From contig OX485809.1 of assembly GCA_950295325.1 (NCBI GenBank), forward strand, positions 39,775,081 through 39,839,080: 64,000 nucleotides of DNA, in the 5' to 3' direction. Of this stretch, positions 1-12,300 are shown in pieces. The stretch's first letter is position 1; every line of letters starts with the position of its first letter. The notes beneath the pieces were generated by a model. That model did no database searches. It had not been told where the DNA came from and was given only the letters and a program-made list of their open reading frames with translations. Source of the DNA: Polytrichum commune (lineage: Eukaryota > Streptophyta > Polytrichopsida > Polytrichales > Polytrichaceae). Both the position numbers and the translations under genes were made by a program.

Positions 1-190
1 ACGTTACTTCATACGTGGTATGAAGAATCCACCCCCTAGATGTTGGACCCCGAGACAGATAAACTAAGCAAGGTTACATGACAAGTGCCTCTTGCCTCCT
101 TCACTTTGATCATGAATAACATGTTCATATGAACTTCCAATATACACGTTTCAGGTTCACATATGAACTTGTGACTATTTTCAAGGTGAA

Positions 191-217
191 CTCTCTCTCT
201 CTCTCTCTCTCTCTCTC
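191..217. repeat. (CT)n microsatellite
   Basis: Uninterrupted CT dinucleotide run. The rest of 1-319 shows no gene and no other repeat I can name. Confidence 0.95.
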
Positions 218-319
218 AAAAGTGACTACAAACTCAATATGGATTCACTAAGCATGTTGTATTAATGGTGTGTTCGTATTCTAGGAGAAATGGGCTAGTT
301 GGAAAAAGTAACCATGTAA

Positions 320-818
320 GGGCCACTTCACACACAAGCCAAGAGCCGTGACCATGAATTTGTGAGAGCCCAAAAGAAAGTGTCCAAAGGCCGTCCCAAC
401 ACACCTCCAAAATCATGCGGTGTAGTCATGGACCTTCAAGTGTAGTGTGAAGTCATATGTGACCATGCCCTCAACCAAATGCTATTTCAATGAATTTCTA
501 TTCGTGCAGGTCCTCACACATGATAAAATAGAATAAATCAACGGTTAGGAGCGTTCGGAGTGCCATGGTCTCCCGGTTTTGTGTTAGGCCTACCTCTAAG
601 AGATGGTTTATGAAAATAGTCCAAGTGACCATGAAACATGATCCATTTGATGCCATGTAAGAATCCATGTAGACTTTACATCCATCTTGCATTCACATAC
701 TCCGTTGGTCCCTCAAGCATAGTGGGAAGCGAACTTGGACCGGCTCCGCCTTTTCCACCAATGAGAGTGCTTGAAGTGTAATGGTCACGGGCTCTCAGTC
801 TCGTGTGTGAAGTGGCCC
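320..818 (+). mobile_element. MITE family A, copy 1 (Harbinger-like, non-autonomous)
   Basis: The element begins GGGCCACTTCACACAC and ends with the reverse complement, GTGTGTGAAGTGGCCC. It is flanked by TAA at 317-319 and TAA at 819-821. A 3-bp TAA/TTA-type target duplication with GGG-starting inverted ends is the pattern of PIF/Harbinger MITEs. It is about 499 bp long and has at least seven relatives in this window. The 60-65 residue open frame seen on the minus strand is shared by several copies but has no recognisable domain. Confidence 0.88.
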
Positions 819-1084
819 TAAGATTCATCTACCTCACCTCCTCGGCTCACAATTTGTTTTGGTGTTGAAAGGATATTGACACGGTCTTCAATTCATCATC
901 GATGATTGAACATGGCCTCTATTGTTTATTAAGTTGTCTAGAATCCAGATCCCAGAATTGGTGAAATATCCCCCTTGGCAACCATGTTAAGCTTGGATTG
1001 AATTGATTAGACTAATAGAGTTTTTTTTGGAAAAACAAAAGACTACATGAAATAGTGTATTTGGTGTAATATGGTGGTCTATGT

Positions 1085-1405
1085 CATTGTGGTAACTTTT
1101 TGAATTACACTTCTTATGAAAGAGTTTATGAGTATTATGATGGATGATTAAGAGTTGGATCAAATCCATGCCAATTATTGAAACAAAGTTTACTAATTTA
1201 TGTATCCTAACAATTTTGTAATGAAATATTGTCATGGATGATAAATCACTAAATAAGTGACAATATTTGCAACATTGTAAATCATAATTGTCCAATTCTT
1301 TTACAAGGAATGATTTAAAAAAAGATTAGGTTTACAGTTAGTGTTGGTACTGCGCAAGACAAATAGAATTGGTGACACTAAATACAATATTTATTGTAAC
1401 AATCA
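1085..1405 (+). repeat. Dispersed repeat C, copy 1
   Basis: About 320 bp that aligns by eye with 3830-4205: both carry GTGGTAACTT, a GAAACAAAG stretch, CCTAACA then TTTTGTAATG, CATGGATGAT and a final GGTGACA. It lacks coding potential and is probably a degraded MITE. The stretch 822-1084 between copy 1 of family A and this repeat holds nothing I recognise. Confidence 0.6.
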
Positions 1406-1534
1406 AAAGGGCGACCAGGCTTAGCCTTCAAATCTAAGCTTGCAAATTTGGATATGATTGTTTAGGGTCTATAGCTCTCAACCAATGATACACCAATTCC
1501 ATCACGAACAAAATTTAATTACCTTTGTACCTAA

Positions 1535-2031
1535 AGGCCACTTCACACACGAGCCAAGAGTCGTGACCCTGAAATTGTGAGAGCTCAAAAGAAAGTGTCT
1601 AAAGGCCATCCCAAGGCACCTCCAACATCATGTAGTGTAGTCACGGGCCCTCAGGTGTAGTGTGAAGCCATATGCGACCGGGCCTTGCACCAAATGCTAT
1701 TCCAATGAATCTCTATTCACGCAGGTCCTCACACATGATAAAATAGAATAAACCAATGGTTGTGAGTGTTCGGAGTGCCATGGTCTCCCAATGGTTTTGT
1801 GTCAGGCCTACCTCCAAGAGATGGTTTTTGAAAATAGTCCAAGTGACCATGAGACATGATCCATTCGATGCCATGTAGGAATCCATGTAGACTTGACATC
1901 CATCTTGCATTCACTTATATACTCCAGTGGTCCCTCAAGCGTAGTGTGAAGCGAACTTAGACCGGCTCCTCCTTTTCCACCAATGAGAGTGTGATGGTCA
2001 TGGGCTCTCAGTCGTCTGTGTAAAGTGGCCC
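1535..2031 (+). mobile_element. MITE family A, copy 2
   Basis: Same family and orientation as the copy at 320-818, with TAA at 1532-1534 and TAA at 2032-2034. The first base of the terminal GGG is mutated (AGGCCACTTC), and the right end reads CTGTGTAAAGTGGCCC, so this copy is slightly decayed. Confidence 0.87.
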
Positions 2032-2089
2032 TAATGCTTAGGTTGAATTATCAATCAATCGAGTTGCGAGGAGCTAGTCAGATAGATCA

Positions 2090-2588
2090 GGGCCACTTCA
2101 TACACGAGATTGAGAGCCCGAGACCATTACATTTAGAGCACTCTCGTTGGTGGGAAAGGCGGAGCTGGTCCAAGTTCGCTTCACACTACGCTTGAGGGAC
2201 CAACGGAGTATGTGAATGCGAGATGGATGTAAAGTTGACATGGAATCTTACATGGCATCGAATGGATCATGTTTCATGGTCACTTGGACTGCTTTCAAAA
2301 ACCACCTCTTGGAGGTAGGCCTTGCACAAAACCGGGAGACCATGGCACTCCGAATGCTCACAACCATTGGTTTATTCTATTTCATCATGTGTGAGGACCT
2401 ACATGAATAGGAACTCGTTGAAATAGCATTTGGTTGAGGGCCCAGTCACACATGACTTCACACTACACTTGAGGGTCCGTGACCACACTACATGATATTG
2501 GAGGTGTGTTGGGACGGCCTTTGGACACTTTCTTTTGGGCTCTCACAATTTCATGGTCTCGGCTCTTGGCTCGTGTGTGAAGTGGCCC
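2090..2588 (-). mobile_element. MITE family A, copy 3 (inverted)
   Basis: Full-length copy in reverse orientation relative to copies 1 and 2. The flanking triplets are TCA at 2087-2089 and TCA at 2589-2591, so the target duplication is 3 bp even where the triplet is not TWA. This confirms the element boundaries, because the duplicated triplet differs from that of copies 1 and 2. Confidence 0.9.
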
Positions 2589-2774
2589 TCAGTCTTGTAA
2601 ATAAAACCCTCCTTTAGATACAAGGAAAAATCCAACTCCATGTATATGCCATGTGGAGGTCCCAGATACTTACAAACTTGAAGAATGTTGGAACACTCAC
2701 TCCTCACTCACCTCTGACAAACGAAAGCCTGTTTATGTGGACGAAGAATTGAATTGGGCCCACACTTGCAGTCA

Positions 2775-2985
2775 GTGCCCAAGGAGCTTTTTGGCATAAT
2801 TAGAACAAATTCTTAGCGTTTTTCCCAAGTCCACCCAGTTGCATGATGACACCTTTCGGTTTTCCTTTTATCCATTTGAGGCATGTTCTCTAAGTTCCTC
2901 TAGAATGATGGGTACTTTTCCTACCCAAGTCTTGAAGTTCAATCAGTTATTTCTCAAGCTCAAACTGGTGCATCTGTAACTAAGT
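2775..2985 (+). mobile_element. Right-hand part of an AACCGG-type inverted-repeat element
   Basis: It matches the right half of the element at 21391-21803: CCCAGTTGCATGATGACA, CGGTTTTCCTTT, TCCTCTAGAATGAT, CTTGAAGTTCAATC and CATCTGTAACTAA occur in the same order. The left half is missing. A further short piece of the same terminus lies at 3166-3215 (TTCTCAAACTCAACC then CATCTGTAAAC). Confidence 0.6.
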
Positions 2986-3577
2986 TAGGGGTTGGTCGGT
3001 TTTCCCCCTTCAAGGGCATCACCACCCATGATGGCGCCCTGAACTGATGTTCTGATGCTATTCATCAGTTTTCACTTCAGTTCATGTCGCAGATTGTTCA
3101 GGTGTCCCACCCATCGCTACACTTTCAGGGTAAGTTTCTTCGGGATAATTTTCCGACACTTGAGGAGCTTCAGCTGGTTACTTCTCAAACTCAACCATTT
3201 CATCTGTAAACTACACTAAATATGATATTTAGGGCCATCAATTCTAATTGAAAATTACGGTGTGGTGTCAGCAACACTAAATTTCAATCCAACATTTGTA
3301 GTCATTCCTTGTAATTTGTTTTTTGGTTGATTATAGATTTAAAATTTGATGAGCTTCGCTCTCCATTGTTGAGCTCCATTTCTTCGCATGTCTAATCGAA
3401 CCAAGAGAGTTACAAAAACTTTGCTCTCCTGAAACATCCCTCTGTCTTTACGTCAGGGCAAAACCAATGTCCCCATTTTATTCTCTAGGTAAATTGATTC
3501 GCTTGTCTTATTCTCCCATCACTGCAGTTCAGGGCACCTTGTCCACTGCAAAACAACTAAGTTTTGCAGGACATTCA

Positions 3578-3672
3578 CTGAAAATCGGATGTAGAGTAGT
3601 TCAGTTCATCCATTTTGCAAATGGGTGGGACAATTCCAGACTAAACTGAACTACTCTACATCCGATTTTCAG
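3578..3672. repeat. Perfect inverted repeat (29-bp arms, 37-bp loop)
   Basis: The arm 3578-3606 is the exact reverse complement of 3644-3672 (29 of 29 bases), with a 37-base loop. It lies between short repeats and has no coding content. Confidence 0.9.
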
Positions 3673-3829
3673 TTCAGTCTAGGATGGGTGGCGAGGCTAC
3701 CATTGCTTGCAATCCCTCCCACTACAATCCATTCTAATGAGGTTAAGTTAGTTTTATTGGTGGGTTTATGAGTCATGTCATTTACTACATAGTTACATAG
3801 TGTTTTTAAGCGTCATGTAATATTTCAGG

Positions 3830-4205
3830 TCATTGTGGTAACTTGATTAGTGACACTTCTTGTGAATAAGTTTACAATTATTATTGTCATCCCAATTTAC
3901 TTTGAGTTCATCCAACCGTCCATTATCGAAACAAAGCTTGGTGTATTTTGCAATCCTAACATTTTTGTAATGGAAGTATTGCCATGGATGATTGAAATTG
4001 GGATGAATAATCACTTCGTAAGTGACGATACATGCAACATTGTATATCTGTAATACCCGAATATTTCTACAACGAATGACAAATAATGTTTGGTTTACAT
4101 TTCGTGTTGGTGACACTAGATGGGGGCGGCTTACAATTGGTATTGAGCAAGACAAAACGGGATTGGTGACATCAGATATAATTTTTAGTGTAGTGAGGGT
4201 CCTCC
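3830..4205 (+). repeat. Dispersed repeat C, copy 2
   Basis: Second copy of the repeat at 1085-1405, same orientation, ending GGTGACATCAGATATAA. No inverted ends or target duplication could be fixed. From 4206 to 4863 I see no gene or repeat. Confidence 0.6.
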
Positions 4206-4863
4206 AAGTTCTAAGTTAGCAACCCAATGTAAAAACCTTGGTGGCCCGATGTGTACTTAATTTGGGCTTGCTTCATTCCACCACTCACATCTTTTCCACA
4301 AATTTGGAGTCACCCCCACAATCATGCAGATTGCCCGAACTTCAAACTGGCAACCGGGTCAATTAATTACTTAACTTACAATCGATGAAGTTGCATCATA
4401 ACTTAACTCAATCTCGATCCAAGCTTCACTACGGTCTTGGAAAATGTGCGAATAATCGCATGATGATGCTTAGTGTGCTAGGTTTGAATTATGTGATTTG
4501 AGGCTTAACATACATGCACACCTGACTTGAGAATTAATAAGTTACCAAGTTATCATCAAGGTCAAGTCAAGATGCTAAGTTAGAGCTTTGGAACTATCGA
4601 TTTCAAGATCCATGGTCGCTCGGAAGATGAATCATGTTGCGGAGTCCACGAGACAAACAAACTAGCACAACTTGGATGTAGTCCGTCGTCAACTTTGTTA
4701 CTTCTAGCACTTCACTTGCCTTGATTCAATGAACACTATGATTCACACCCACGATGGAATTACTACGGTCTCAACGAATGTGGCGATGACATGTGGCACG
4801 TCTGTTCCAAAAACATACATGCCCTCTTGAACCAAGTAGGTACTAGTGCATACGTAGTAGTTT

Positions 4864-5171
4864 AAGGGTGGGTCTCCACTAAGGTCCAAGACCAAGGAAA
4901 CTCCAAAATCGAGCAAACTTATTGGTCAAGAATGAATTTATGGACTCAAGAAGGTTACACTTGGGTCGGGCTCTAGAATATGAAAGAATGAAGCGGCACT
5001 AATGTGACGTCAATATCCCATCAAATCTCAGCGGTCCCGACTCCAAAATAATACATTTCCTAGTTTGAGAAATCAAACTTAGGTTCCAACATGAGTCCAA
5101 AAGCAAGGTCCATAAAGGGGTGTTTTGGACCCAAGTTTCTTGGACCCGGGCCCTAATGCAAACTCACCCTA
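4864..5171. mobile_element. Possible MITE, family B (TTAGGGTGAGTTT ends)
   Basis: The left end TTTAAGGGTGGGTCTCCACT and the right end, read in reverse as TTTAGGGTGAGTTTGCATTA, are imperfect inverted repeats about 310 bp apart. The same terminus occurs on the clearer element at 29821-30151. The ends are decayed and no target duplication is evident. Confidence 0.4.
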
Positions 5172-5235
5172 AATAGGCATCACATCGCTTCCTTAATACT
5201 AGGGACCACTCTACACAAACCCGAGCTGAGGCTTG

Positions 5236-5705
5236 GAGAGCCGTCCGATCCTCGATCCAACGACCCACACGAGCCTGGGGCCACTCACACTCAGTGTCCG
5301 CAAGGCAAGAGCCCCCGAGCCCAGGAGCCGTGCGATCAAATGATCCAACGCACAGGATGACTCGGGGACCAGACGCAGAGAAGAGGCAAGGGAACAAAGA
5401 CCGTTGTTTCAGTGAACACTGCTTTTGAGTGCCACAAAGGAATGATTTACGGTCCCAGCGAACGTGGAGATGACATGTGCCAAATGATCTCTAAATATAA
5501 CATTCTGTCTCTTTAACCGGGGTATCAGAATTCCTCACTGCAGGGGAAACTGCTTCGAAAGCCGTCCGATCCTCAATCCAACGACCCACACGAGTCTCGG
5601 GCCACGCACACGCAGAGTCCTCAAGGCAAGAGAGCCCCGGAGCCCAGGGGCCGTGCGATCAAAGATCCAACGCACGGGACGACGCGGGGGCCAGATACAG
5701 AGGAG
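5236..5705. repeat. GC-rich tandem duplication upstream of the XPG-like gene
   Basis: A segment of about 145 bp beginning CCGTCCGATCCTC at 5241 recurs at 5562, an offset of 321 bp. Both copies contain CAACGACCCACACGAG, AAGGCAAGAG and CGTGCGATCAAA. The motif GCCGTCCGATC appears once more near 5721. The GC content is clearly higher than in flanking DNA. Short frames here are compositional and not convincing genes. Confidence 0.8.
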
Positions 5706-5905
5706 GGGCGGGCGCACAGGGGCCGTCCGATCTCCGATTGAAACGGTGGAGGGGGCCCTGAGTGGGTTGCTCCGGCGAAGTTGGGGGCCCTGCTGGCTGG
5801 AGGAGAGAGACGATGGCAAGTGTGGTCAGGCTATGCTGGCTATGGCGGACTCGCTGCAGGGGAGGTGGCCATACTTACTTAATCATGTGGCGACCATCGA
5901 GTAGG

Positions 5906-7302
5906 CCGCGGCGGCATCTTTTTGCAGTGACGGCCGTAAGTAGATAGGTGCCTTTCTATTCCCATCTCCGCAGCACTCGTCGTCACAAAAAATGGCCAGG
6001 ATTGCGTGGAGAAACAGTAGCGAAGGGTTTCCAGGGACCAACTCGTCTTTCATTACGTGTTGACTTGGAAGCTTTTTCGCGGTGGCGGGTGGCCTCGGTG
6101 TAGTTTTTGTCACCTAGTTGGAGACACACATAACATACTTACTCATGATCATGATCACCGACGTGATCATCAGCAACGCACTTGCGTTTGTAATAACTTA
6201 ATTTAGGTCATCACTATTTACTCACTGGTGGGTGTCTATCATCCTGCTTTGCGCAATCTCGGAAACGGTCGATGTGTGAACAAGTGCTGGAGTTAAGTTA
6301 ACTCAGAATCGTTAGGTTTTGTCCTGTTTTTTTTCTTTTACTTCTTCTTCTACTGTGAGTGTGTTTGCGGACTCGAAGTGAGCTGGATGTTGTGGAATTT
6401 CTGTTGCCTTGGTGATCGGTGCCACTTGTCGAGATAGAGGGCATATTCCATTATTTTTTTTGTTGCCTTTGGTCGATTTTAGCTCCTAGCCCTTCCTTGC
6501 TATTCTAACTTAAATTTGTTGCTTGAATACGCAGGCTTGTCGATACTAGTGTATTTGCATTCATCAATCTGCTCAAGCGATCGTCTACTTTGGTCGTGGC
6601 ATTAGCTTCACGAAGAAGCTATGAACAAAATTGCAGTATTGAGTTCAGTAGGGAAATTGAGGTGTTGATCGCTGAGAACTTCTAGCAGTATTTAAAGGAC
6701 GGCAAATGTAGTCACGCGTTGCTGGTTCAGCGCAAGCATGCGAAAGATTTAGAGTTTAACTTCTCCAATTGCTTTTCTAGCTTGATCAGTTTAGGAAGCT
6801 CAGGACTGACAAACTAAGGGCTTGAAGTGAGCGTGGCTGTGAGGATTGTGTATGTATGCTTTTGTACTGTAGTGTTCTGCTTAGCCCTTCATACTTTTGG
6901 CATCTGGGAATTGTGGTAGGCCACCTGTAGCAGCTGATATATAGTATTTATGTGTTGTAGAATCCTAAATCATATAGGATGGTCTTGTTGTTACCCGAAC
7001 GATATCGAAGCTCAGCTTTCAGGGCAACGTGTAACGATGATTGACAGGATATAGATCCTCGAGTTTTTGTGCAATCTCAGAGCACTGTGACCTTGGTGCA
7101 CACCTTGTGTACTTTTGTGATGATTCTCCCAATCACACTAGAAAAGCACTTGAGCTGAGCTGCCCGCGAGCGTAAAATATCTGTACCCATATGAACCGAA
7201 AGGACTGCATTATTCAAAGGCTTGGACGGAATTGTACAGGTGCTCGAAGCATTATATTTCGCTGATCGACTTGCGGTGTAAAAAGATATATAGCTAGTAA
7301 GC
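5906..7302 (+). other. Upstream region and probable 5' leader of the XPG-like gene
   Basis: No recognisable coding region. It probably holds the promoter and 5' UTR of the gene that starts at 7303. A candidate acceptor (ATACGCAG at about 6528-6535) could end a leader intron, but no transcript evidence is available and I cannot place a transcription start. An in-frame TAG at 7291-7293 precedes the start codon. Confidence 0.4.
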
Positions 7303-9328
7303 ATGGGAGTTCAAGGGTTGTGGGAGCTTCTTGCTCCTGTTGGGAGACGAGTATCTGTGGAATCCCTCGGAAGTCGAAGACTCGCCATAGGTTTGTTTCT
7401 CATCTCCTCACTTACCTCCAATTTTCTGAGCTCAAATCCTAGTGGGTAACATAGACCATTATTTAGCTCCATTTCGAGATAACTGTCCGTTGTTGTTGAT
7501 GGTCGGAAACCTCAATCTGGAAAGGAGATATTTCCTTACCGGGAGGTATTGACGCGTTCAGTTGTGAAAAGGCCTACATTTGGCAATGTTGCTCACTCAA
7601 ACCAATTCATTCATTTTACATTGTAGCGGGAGTACAGAAGGTTGGATTGAATATAATTCTGCTTGCGTAATTGAATACGACAAGAAAAGGAGTTGGATTC
7701 TTAGGTTGTCAAGTTTGGGACATCTAAGTCACTTGAATTGTTGTGGGGCAACAGATGCAAGCATTTGGATTATCCAATTTATGAAAGCAATGCGGGATGA
7801 TCGCGGGGACATGATTCGGAATGCCCACTTGTTGGGATTTTTCCGTCGAATTTGCAAGCTTCTCTTTTTACGAATAAAACCTGTGTTTGTATTCGATGGA
7901 GGAACACCGGCCCTGAAGAGGCGAACTGTAATCGCTCGTCGCAGGCAGCGGGAGCAAGCTCAGTCCAAAATTCGCAAGACTGCCGAGAAACTGCTCTTGA
8001 ATCATGTGAGCCTGGACCCTTGGCAAGGAGTTGTTGATCGACAGTTTCTTCAATTGAATACTTGGAGCTCATGATGACTTAGCGAGCCTCTTGTAGCCCT
8101 AGTGAAAATTTGAGATTTATAATCACCAACTTAATGATCCTCACTGCTTGAAAGCAACCAAAGCTTTGCCAGATCTTTTGACTCGTTTTTGAAGCAGCTG
8201 AGACTGTTGGCATCGACATACTGACAAGGATGACCAGAACCTCAGGTGGTGCTCTGGGTAACATTCCAGGGTTTAGCTTTAAAGAGATGCTTTTGTGCTA
8301 TTAGACTCTCCTGGATTGATTGGACGACAATTCAATATCATTGCCTGACTGTAATGTTCTCTTTTCTTGAATAGCTGCGGACTCGAAAGCTAGAAGAGAT
8401 TGCTGGTGGGGTTGGAGCGCCACTAGTTCCACCTATGGCTACATTGAGCAAGGGCAAAAAGGCACAATGCGACAATGGCACTGTCAGGGATGACTTCCCA
8501 TCTGATGATTGCAGATTGGACCCTCAACCCTCACCTCCTGTTGATACTGCAGTATCGTATGGTGGGATGCAGAATCAGGAATCTGCTGATGCCCTGTGAG
8601 TACCACATCTACTCAAACATCAGGGATTCTTATCTTTAAAATCACATGAAGGCCACACATATGGAATCAACTTTGAGGAGTGCCATCTGTTGACACAGAG
8701 ATGTGGTGATTGTGTTTAGGTTGGCAGCCTCTCTAGCGGGACAGTTGGATGAAAACACTAAAGGACAAACCCATGTAGCCCAGGGGCTGGATCAGGAGCA
8801 AGGGGTGAAGCAACTGGACGAGGAGGATGATGATGATGAGGAGGAGGAGGAGCTTGTTTACCTTGTAAGACATTTGTCTTTCTTGAAAAGTGGATCAATT
8901 GATAATTGATGCCTTACTGTCCTGAAGGCACAAATTCTTGTCCAGTAGTGCCATTGCTTTAGTTGTCTATAAGTGTGTCCATTATTCCATTGCTTCTCTT
9001 AGTGGCGTGGGTACCTTGTTTGTAGAAAAAACACTTCATTTTTAATACTTGTATTTAGTCTTGTTATATGTTCAAACCACCTGGAGAAACTCTCATTAGT
9101 CAGGCAAGAATTTTCAGATCCTTCACAGGAAATTTGACTGCAGATGACATTATTAGACCTGAAGCATCTATTCACCTGTTTTGAGTACTGACACATGCAG
9201 TCACAAACTTGCAGCCAGCAGCTCATGGTAAATTGGACCCAGCTGTTTTGGCATCCCTCCCTCCTTCGATGCAGCTGGATTTATTGGTCCAGGTGAGGCT
9301 GATAATGGATACTGCACATAAAACATTG

Positions 9329-9370
<42 letters not shown>

Positions 9371-12300
9371 ATATATATACACAAACATATATTAGTAAGT
9401 TCAGCTGGCATAAATGGGAGTGAATTGCATAACTGCTGTTCTGGCAAATTGCAAGGGTATCTGATTGTGAGCATGCCATCACACTCCGAATCAGGATGTC
9501 TCTATTGAATATTTCGGAGCTTTGGATGCTGACAGACGCACATGACTTGCGAAGGTGACATTATGCTTGAGGTTTCACAACATTTGGAGCTTATCAGGAG
9601 AAGTGGAGAAGCTTGGTAGCTGGTTGTATGGGTTTTCGTTGGATTTATGAGGGAGGTGAATATCGATGTGTTTTTCCTTGTGCAGATGAGAGAGCAGCTA
9701 GTGGCTGAGAATCGACAGAAATTTGAGAAGGTTGCAAAGGTAAGTCTCTTATTCATCTGTAAAGATATCCTTGCTTTTGCAGTGCAATCACTCAATCAAG
9801 CCCCTCCCACTGCTGTAATCTGTCCCTCTACATGAAGGACCTGGACTATGAAGTATATCACTGAATTTAGCATCTTTGTTATTTGGAATTGTCACTGCTA
9901 TGCTCTCATTCTTGGAAAATCTAGGCTCAGGATCTACTGGTCATTCTCTTACAACCCAAGAAGATATAGGATATCTCAACTTATATGGGTCTGTGGGTGA
10001 TTGTTGTGAGCAGGCCCCGGCAACATTCTCTCAGCTACAAATAGAAGCCTATTTGAAGACTGTAGCATTCCGTAGAGAAATCAACAATGTTCAGAAGGCT
10101 GCTGCTGGACGGGGTGTTGGAGGAGTGCCAAGTACTCGTATTGCATCAGCAACAAACCGAGAATTTATATTCTCTTCATCTTATCAAGGAGACAAAATGT
10201 AATGTTGTACCAGGGCTTTTCGTACCTAATGGGTCTTTCTTTATATTGATGGTGAGCTTGCTAGGATCTGGATGTTGTCAAGATGGCCTTCTGTGATTAG
10301 GCTTCTCTGATGTATTCATGGCATTTGTTGCAAAACTAACTGGTGGACAAACGTGTGCTAGAGAGTTATACCACTGCCTTACTTTGGGGTTGTCATCACA
10401 TATTAAGATTGCAATTGTATTGCAGACACCTTGATTACTAATAGTGCAATGATGTGGTCTCCCACTTTTCTATGTGTACTCATTTGCTTACATTTAAGCT
10501 TTGACTGATTCGCAGGGCTTTAACAGGAGCAAATGGTGGCAACCCAATGTCAACTGCAATTAAGCTCCCTCAGCCAGTAGCTCAACCTCCCGAGGTTCCT
10601 GCTTCAACCTTCTTATCAGCTCATTACAGGTAATAATCACCTCAAGTATTCTGAAGTTGGTGGTCATGATAGGTCATATGTTTGGTTTCTACATATCATC
10701 ATCCAGAAGACACTTCATATTGTGTTCATGATTTTGTTTTTCACTGGCTTCTATTTATGGCCAGTTCAGCTTCCTGTCACAACTTACATTCAAGTACATT
10801 TGGTATTTTGTACCTGCAATATCGGCACTTACAAAGTTGTTGCAAAACAGAGATGGAACTAAAAGCTTTGCTTCAGAAGAAGCAGAGAAGAAAGACAGCT
10901 CAGTACAGACTTATGTTGATGAAAAGGGGAGGACTCGCGTTAGTAGAGTACGAGGTATGGGTGTCCGGATGACTCGAGATTTGCAATGGAATCTCTACCT
11001 CATGAAAGATGTGGAGAAGCAGCAAGCCTTTGCTGAAGTGAATGAGGATGATGAAATTGCTACTGCTGAAAAGTTGGTTAGCAATGGCGATGGCGAGGCT
11101 TTTCAAAGGCTCATGATAGGGGATAAGGCTAATTCATACACATCTCTTTCAGTAGATTCTCTCAAACAGCAGGGTGAATCTGATCAAATGATGAACAGCA
11201 GTCTCTTGAATTCAAACACTTCGAGAGGACTAGAAATTACAGTCAATAAGTCTGCCTTAGGAGAAGCTGATACTGCTGATGGAGAGTTGTTCAACAGACT
11301 AGTTCGAGGTGATGTGAGGAGTTCTTGTAAGGATTCAAGTGTAGATGGACATGCAGAACGTGTTTCCGGAGATGTCAAATTGAATACATCAATCCTGCAA
11401 ATCTCATTGGATATCAAAGATGACGACCAGGATGAGGACATGGATCTCTTCAAGACTCTAGTAGGAGGAGAGAAGAATTCATGTGAAAGTCTCCAAGGTG
11501 CAGAGAGGTTTCCAGCTTGCACAGTAGTTCCAGAGGGTATTGTAAATAAAGAGGAGGATGAAGATGATTGCGAGTGGGAGGATGGTGATACTCAAGGCAG
11601 ACAATCAGCTGGCACAATGAGCGAGCAACACATGATTGCAGTCAAATCATCTGAGGAAATTTCAGTAGCATGTCATAATGAACATGCCAAGATGTCAGTA
11701 GGCGTACAAGAGAACTTACACAACCTTGAGGTGGACAGGAAAGTGCCACGGTCTGGAGAGTATAAAAAACCCATTCCAGATGATGATGATGATGATGATG
11801 TCATGGATGCTGCAGCACAGATGACTTTGGCCATTGAGAAGAGCTTAGAAGCAAATATTTCTGATCCCCAACCTCATCCGGGGTGCCAAGTTGAAGGGTA
11901 TTCAAGTGCATGTCTTGACAAGGATTCAACACCAGCATTTGAAGCAAGTCTAGTCGAGAATGTTCAAAGCAACAAAAATGAGATGTGTCAATTTTACAAC
12001 AGTGCCAAAGTCCCCAATGATTCCTCATTGGCAAAGAGCAATGAGGAGCAGATGGCTTTGTCAACGCAGCACAGTTACCAAGTTTACAGTAACAATGTCA
12101 GAGTTGCTGAGTCACAGCCATACATCCATACTCCGACTCCAAAAAACTTTTCAATTGCTGGTGACAGTGATGCTGAGATGGCCCTTGCAATTCAGCAAAG
12201 TTTAGCAGAGCATGATAGAACTCGGGCATTACAACCAGGGACTTATCCAGAATCCGAAGATACTGGTTTGAGTGATGACAGTGACACAGGCAACAGTGAT

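Noticed and set aside
498-692. A 60-65 residue open frame (CKVYMDSYMASNGSC-like) recurring in family A copies, as if a conserved small protein
   Set aside because: It lies wholly inside the MITE, varies at starts and stops between copies, and matches no domain. Shared DNA ancestry explains the similarity.
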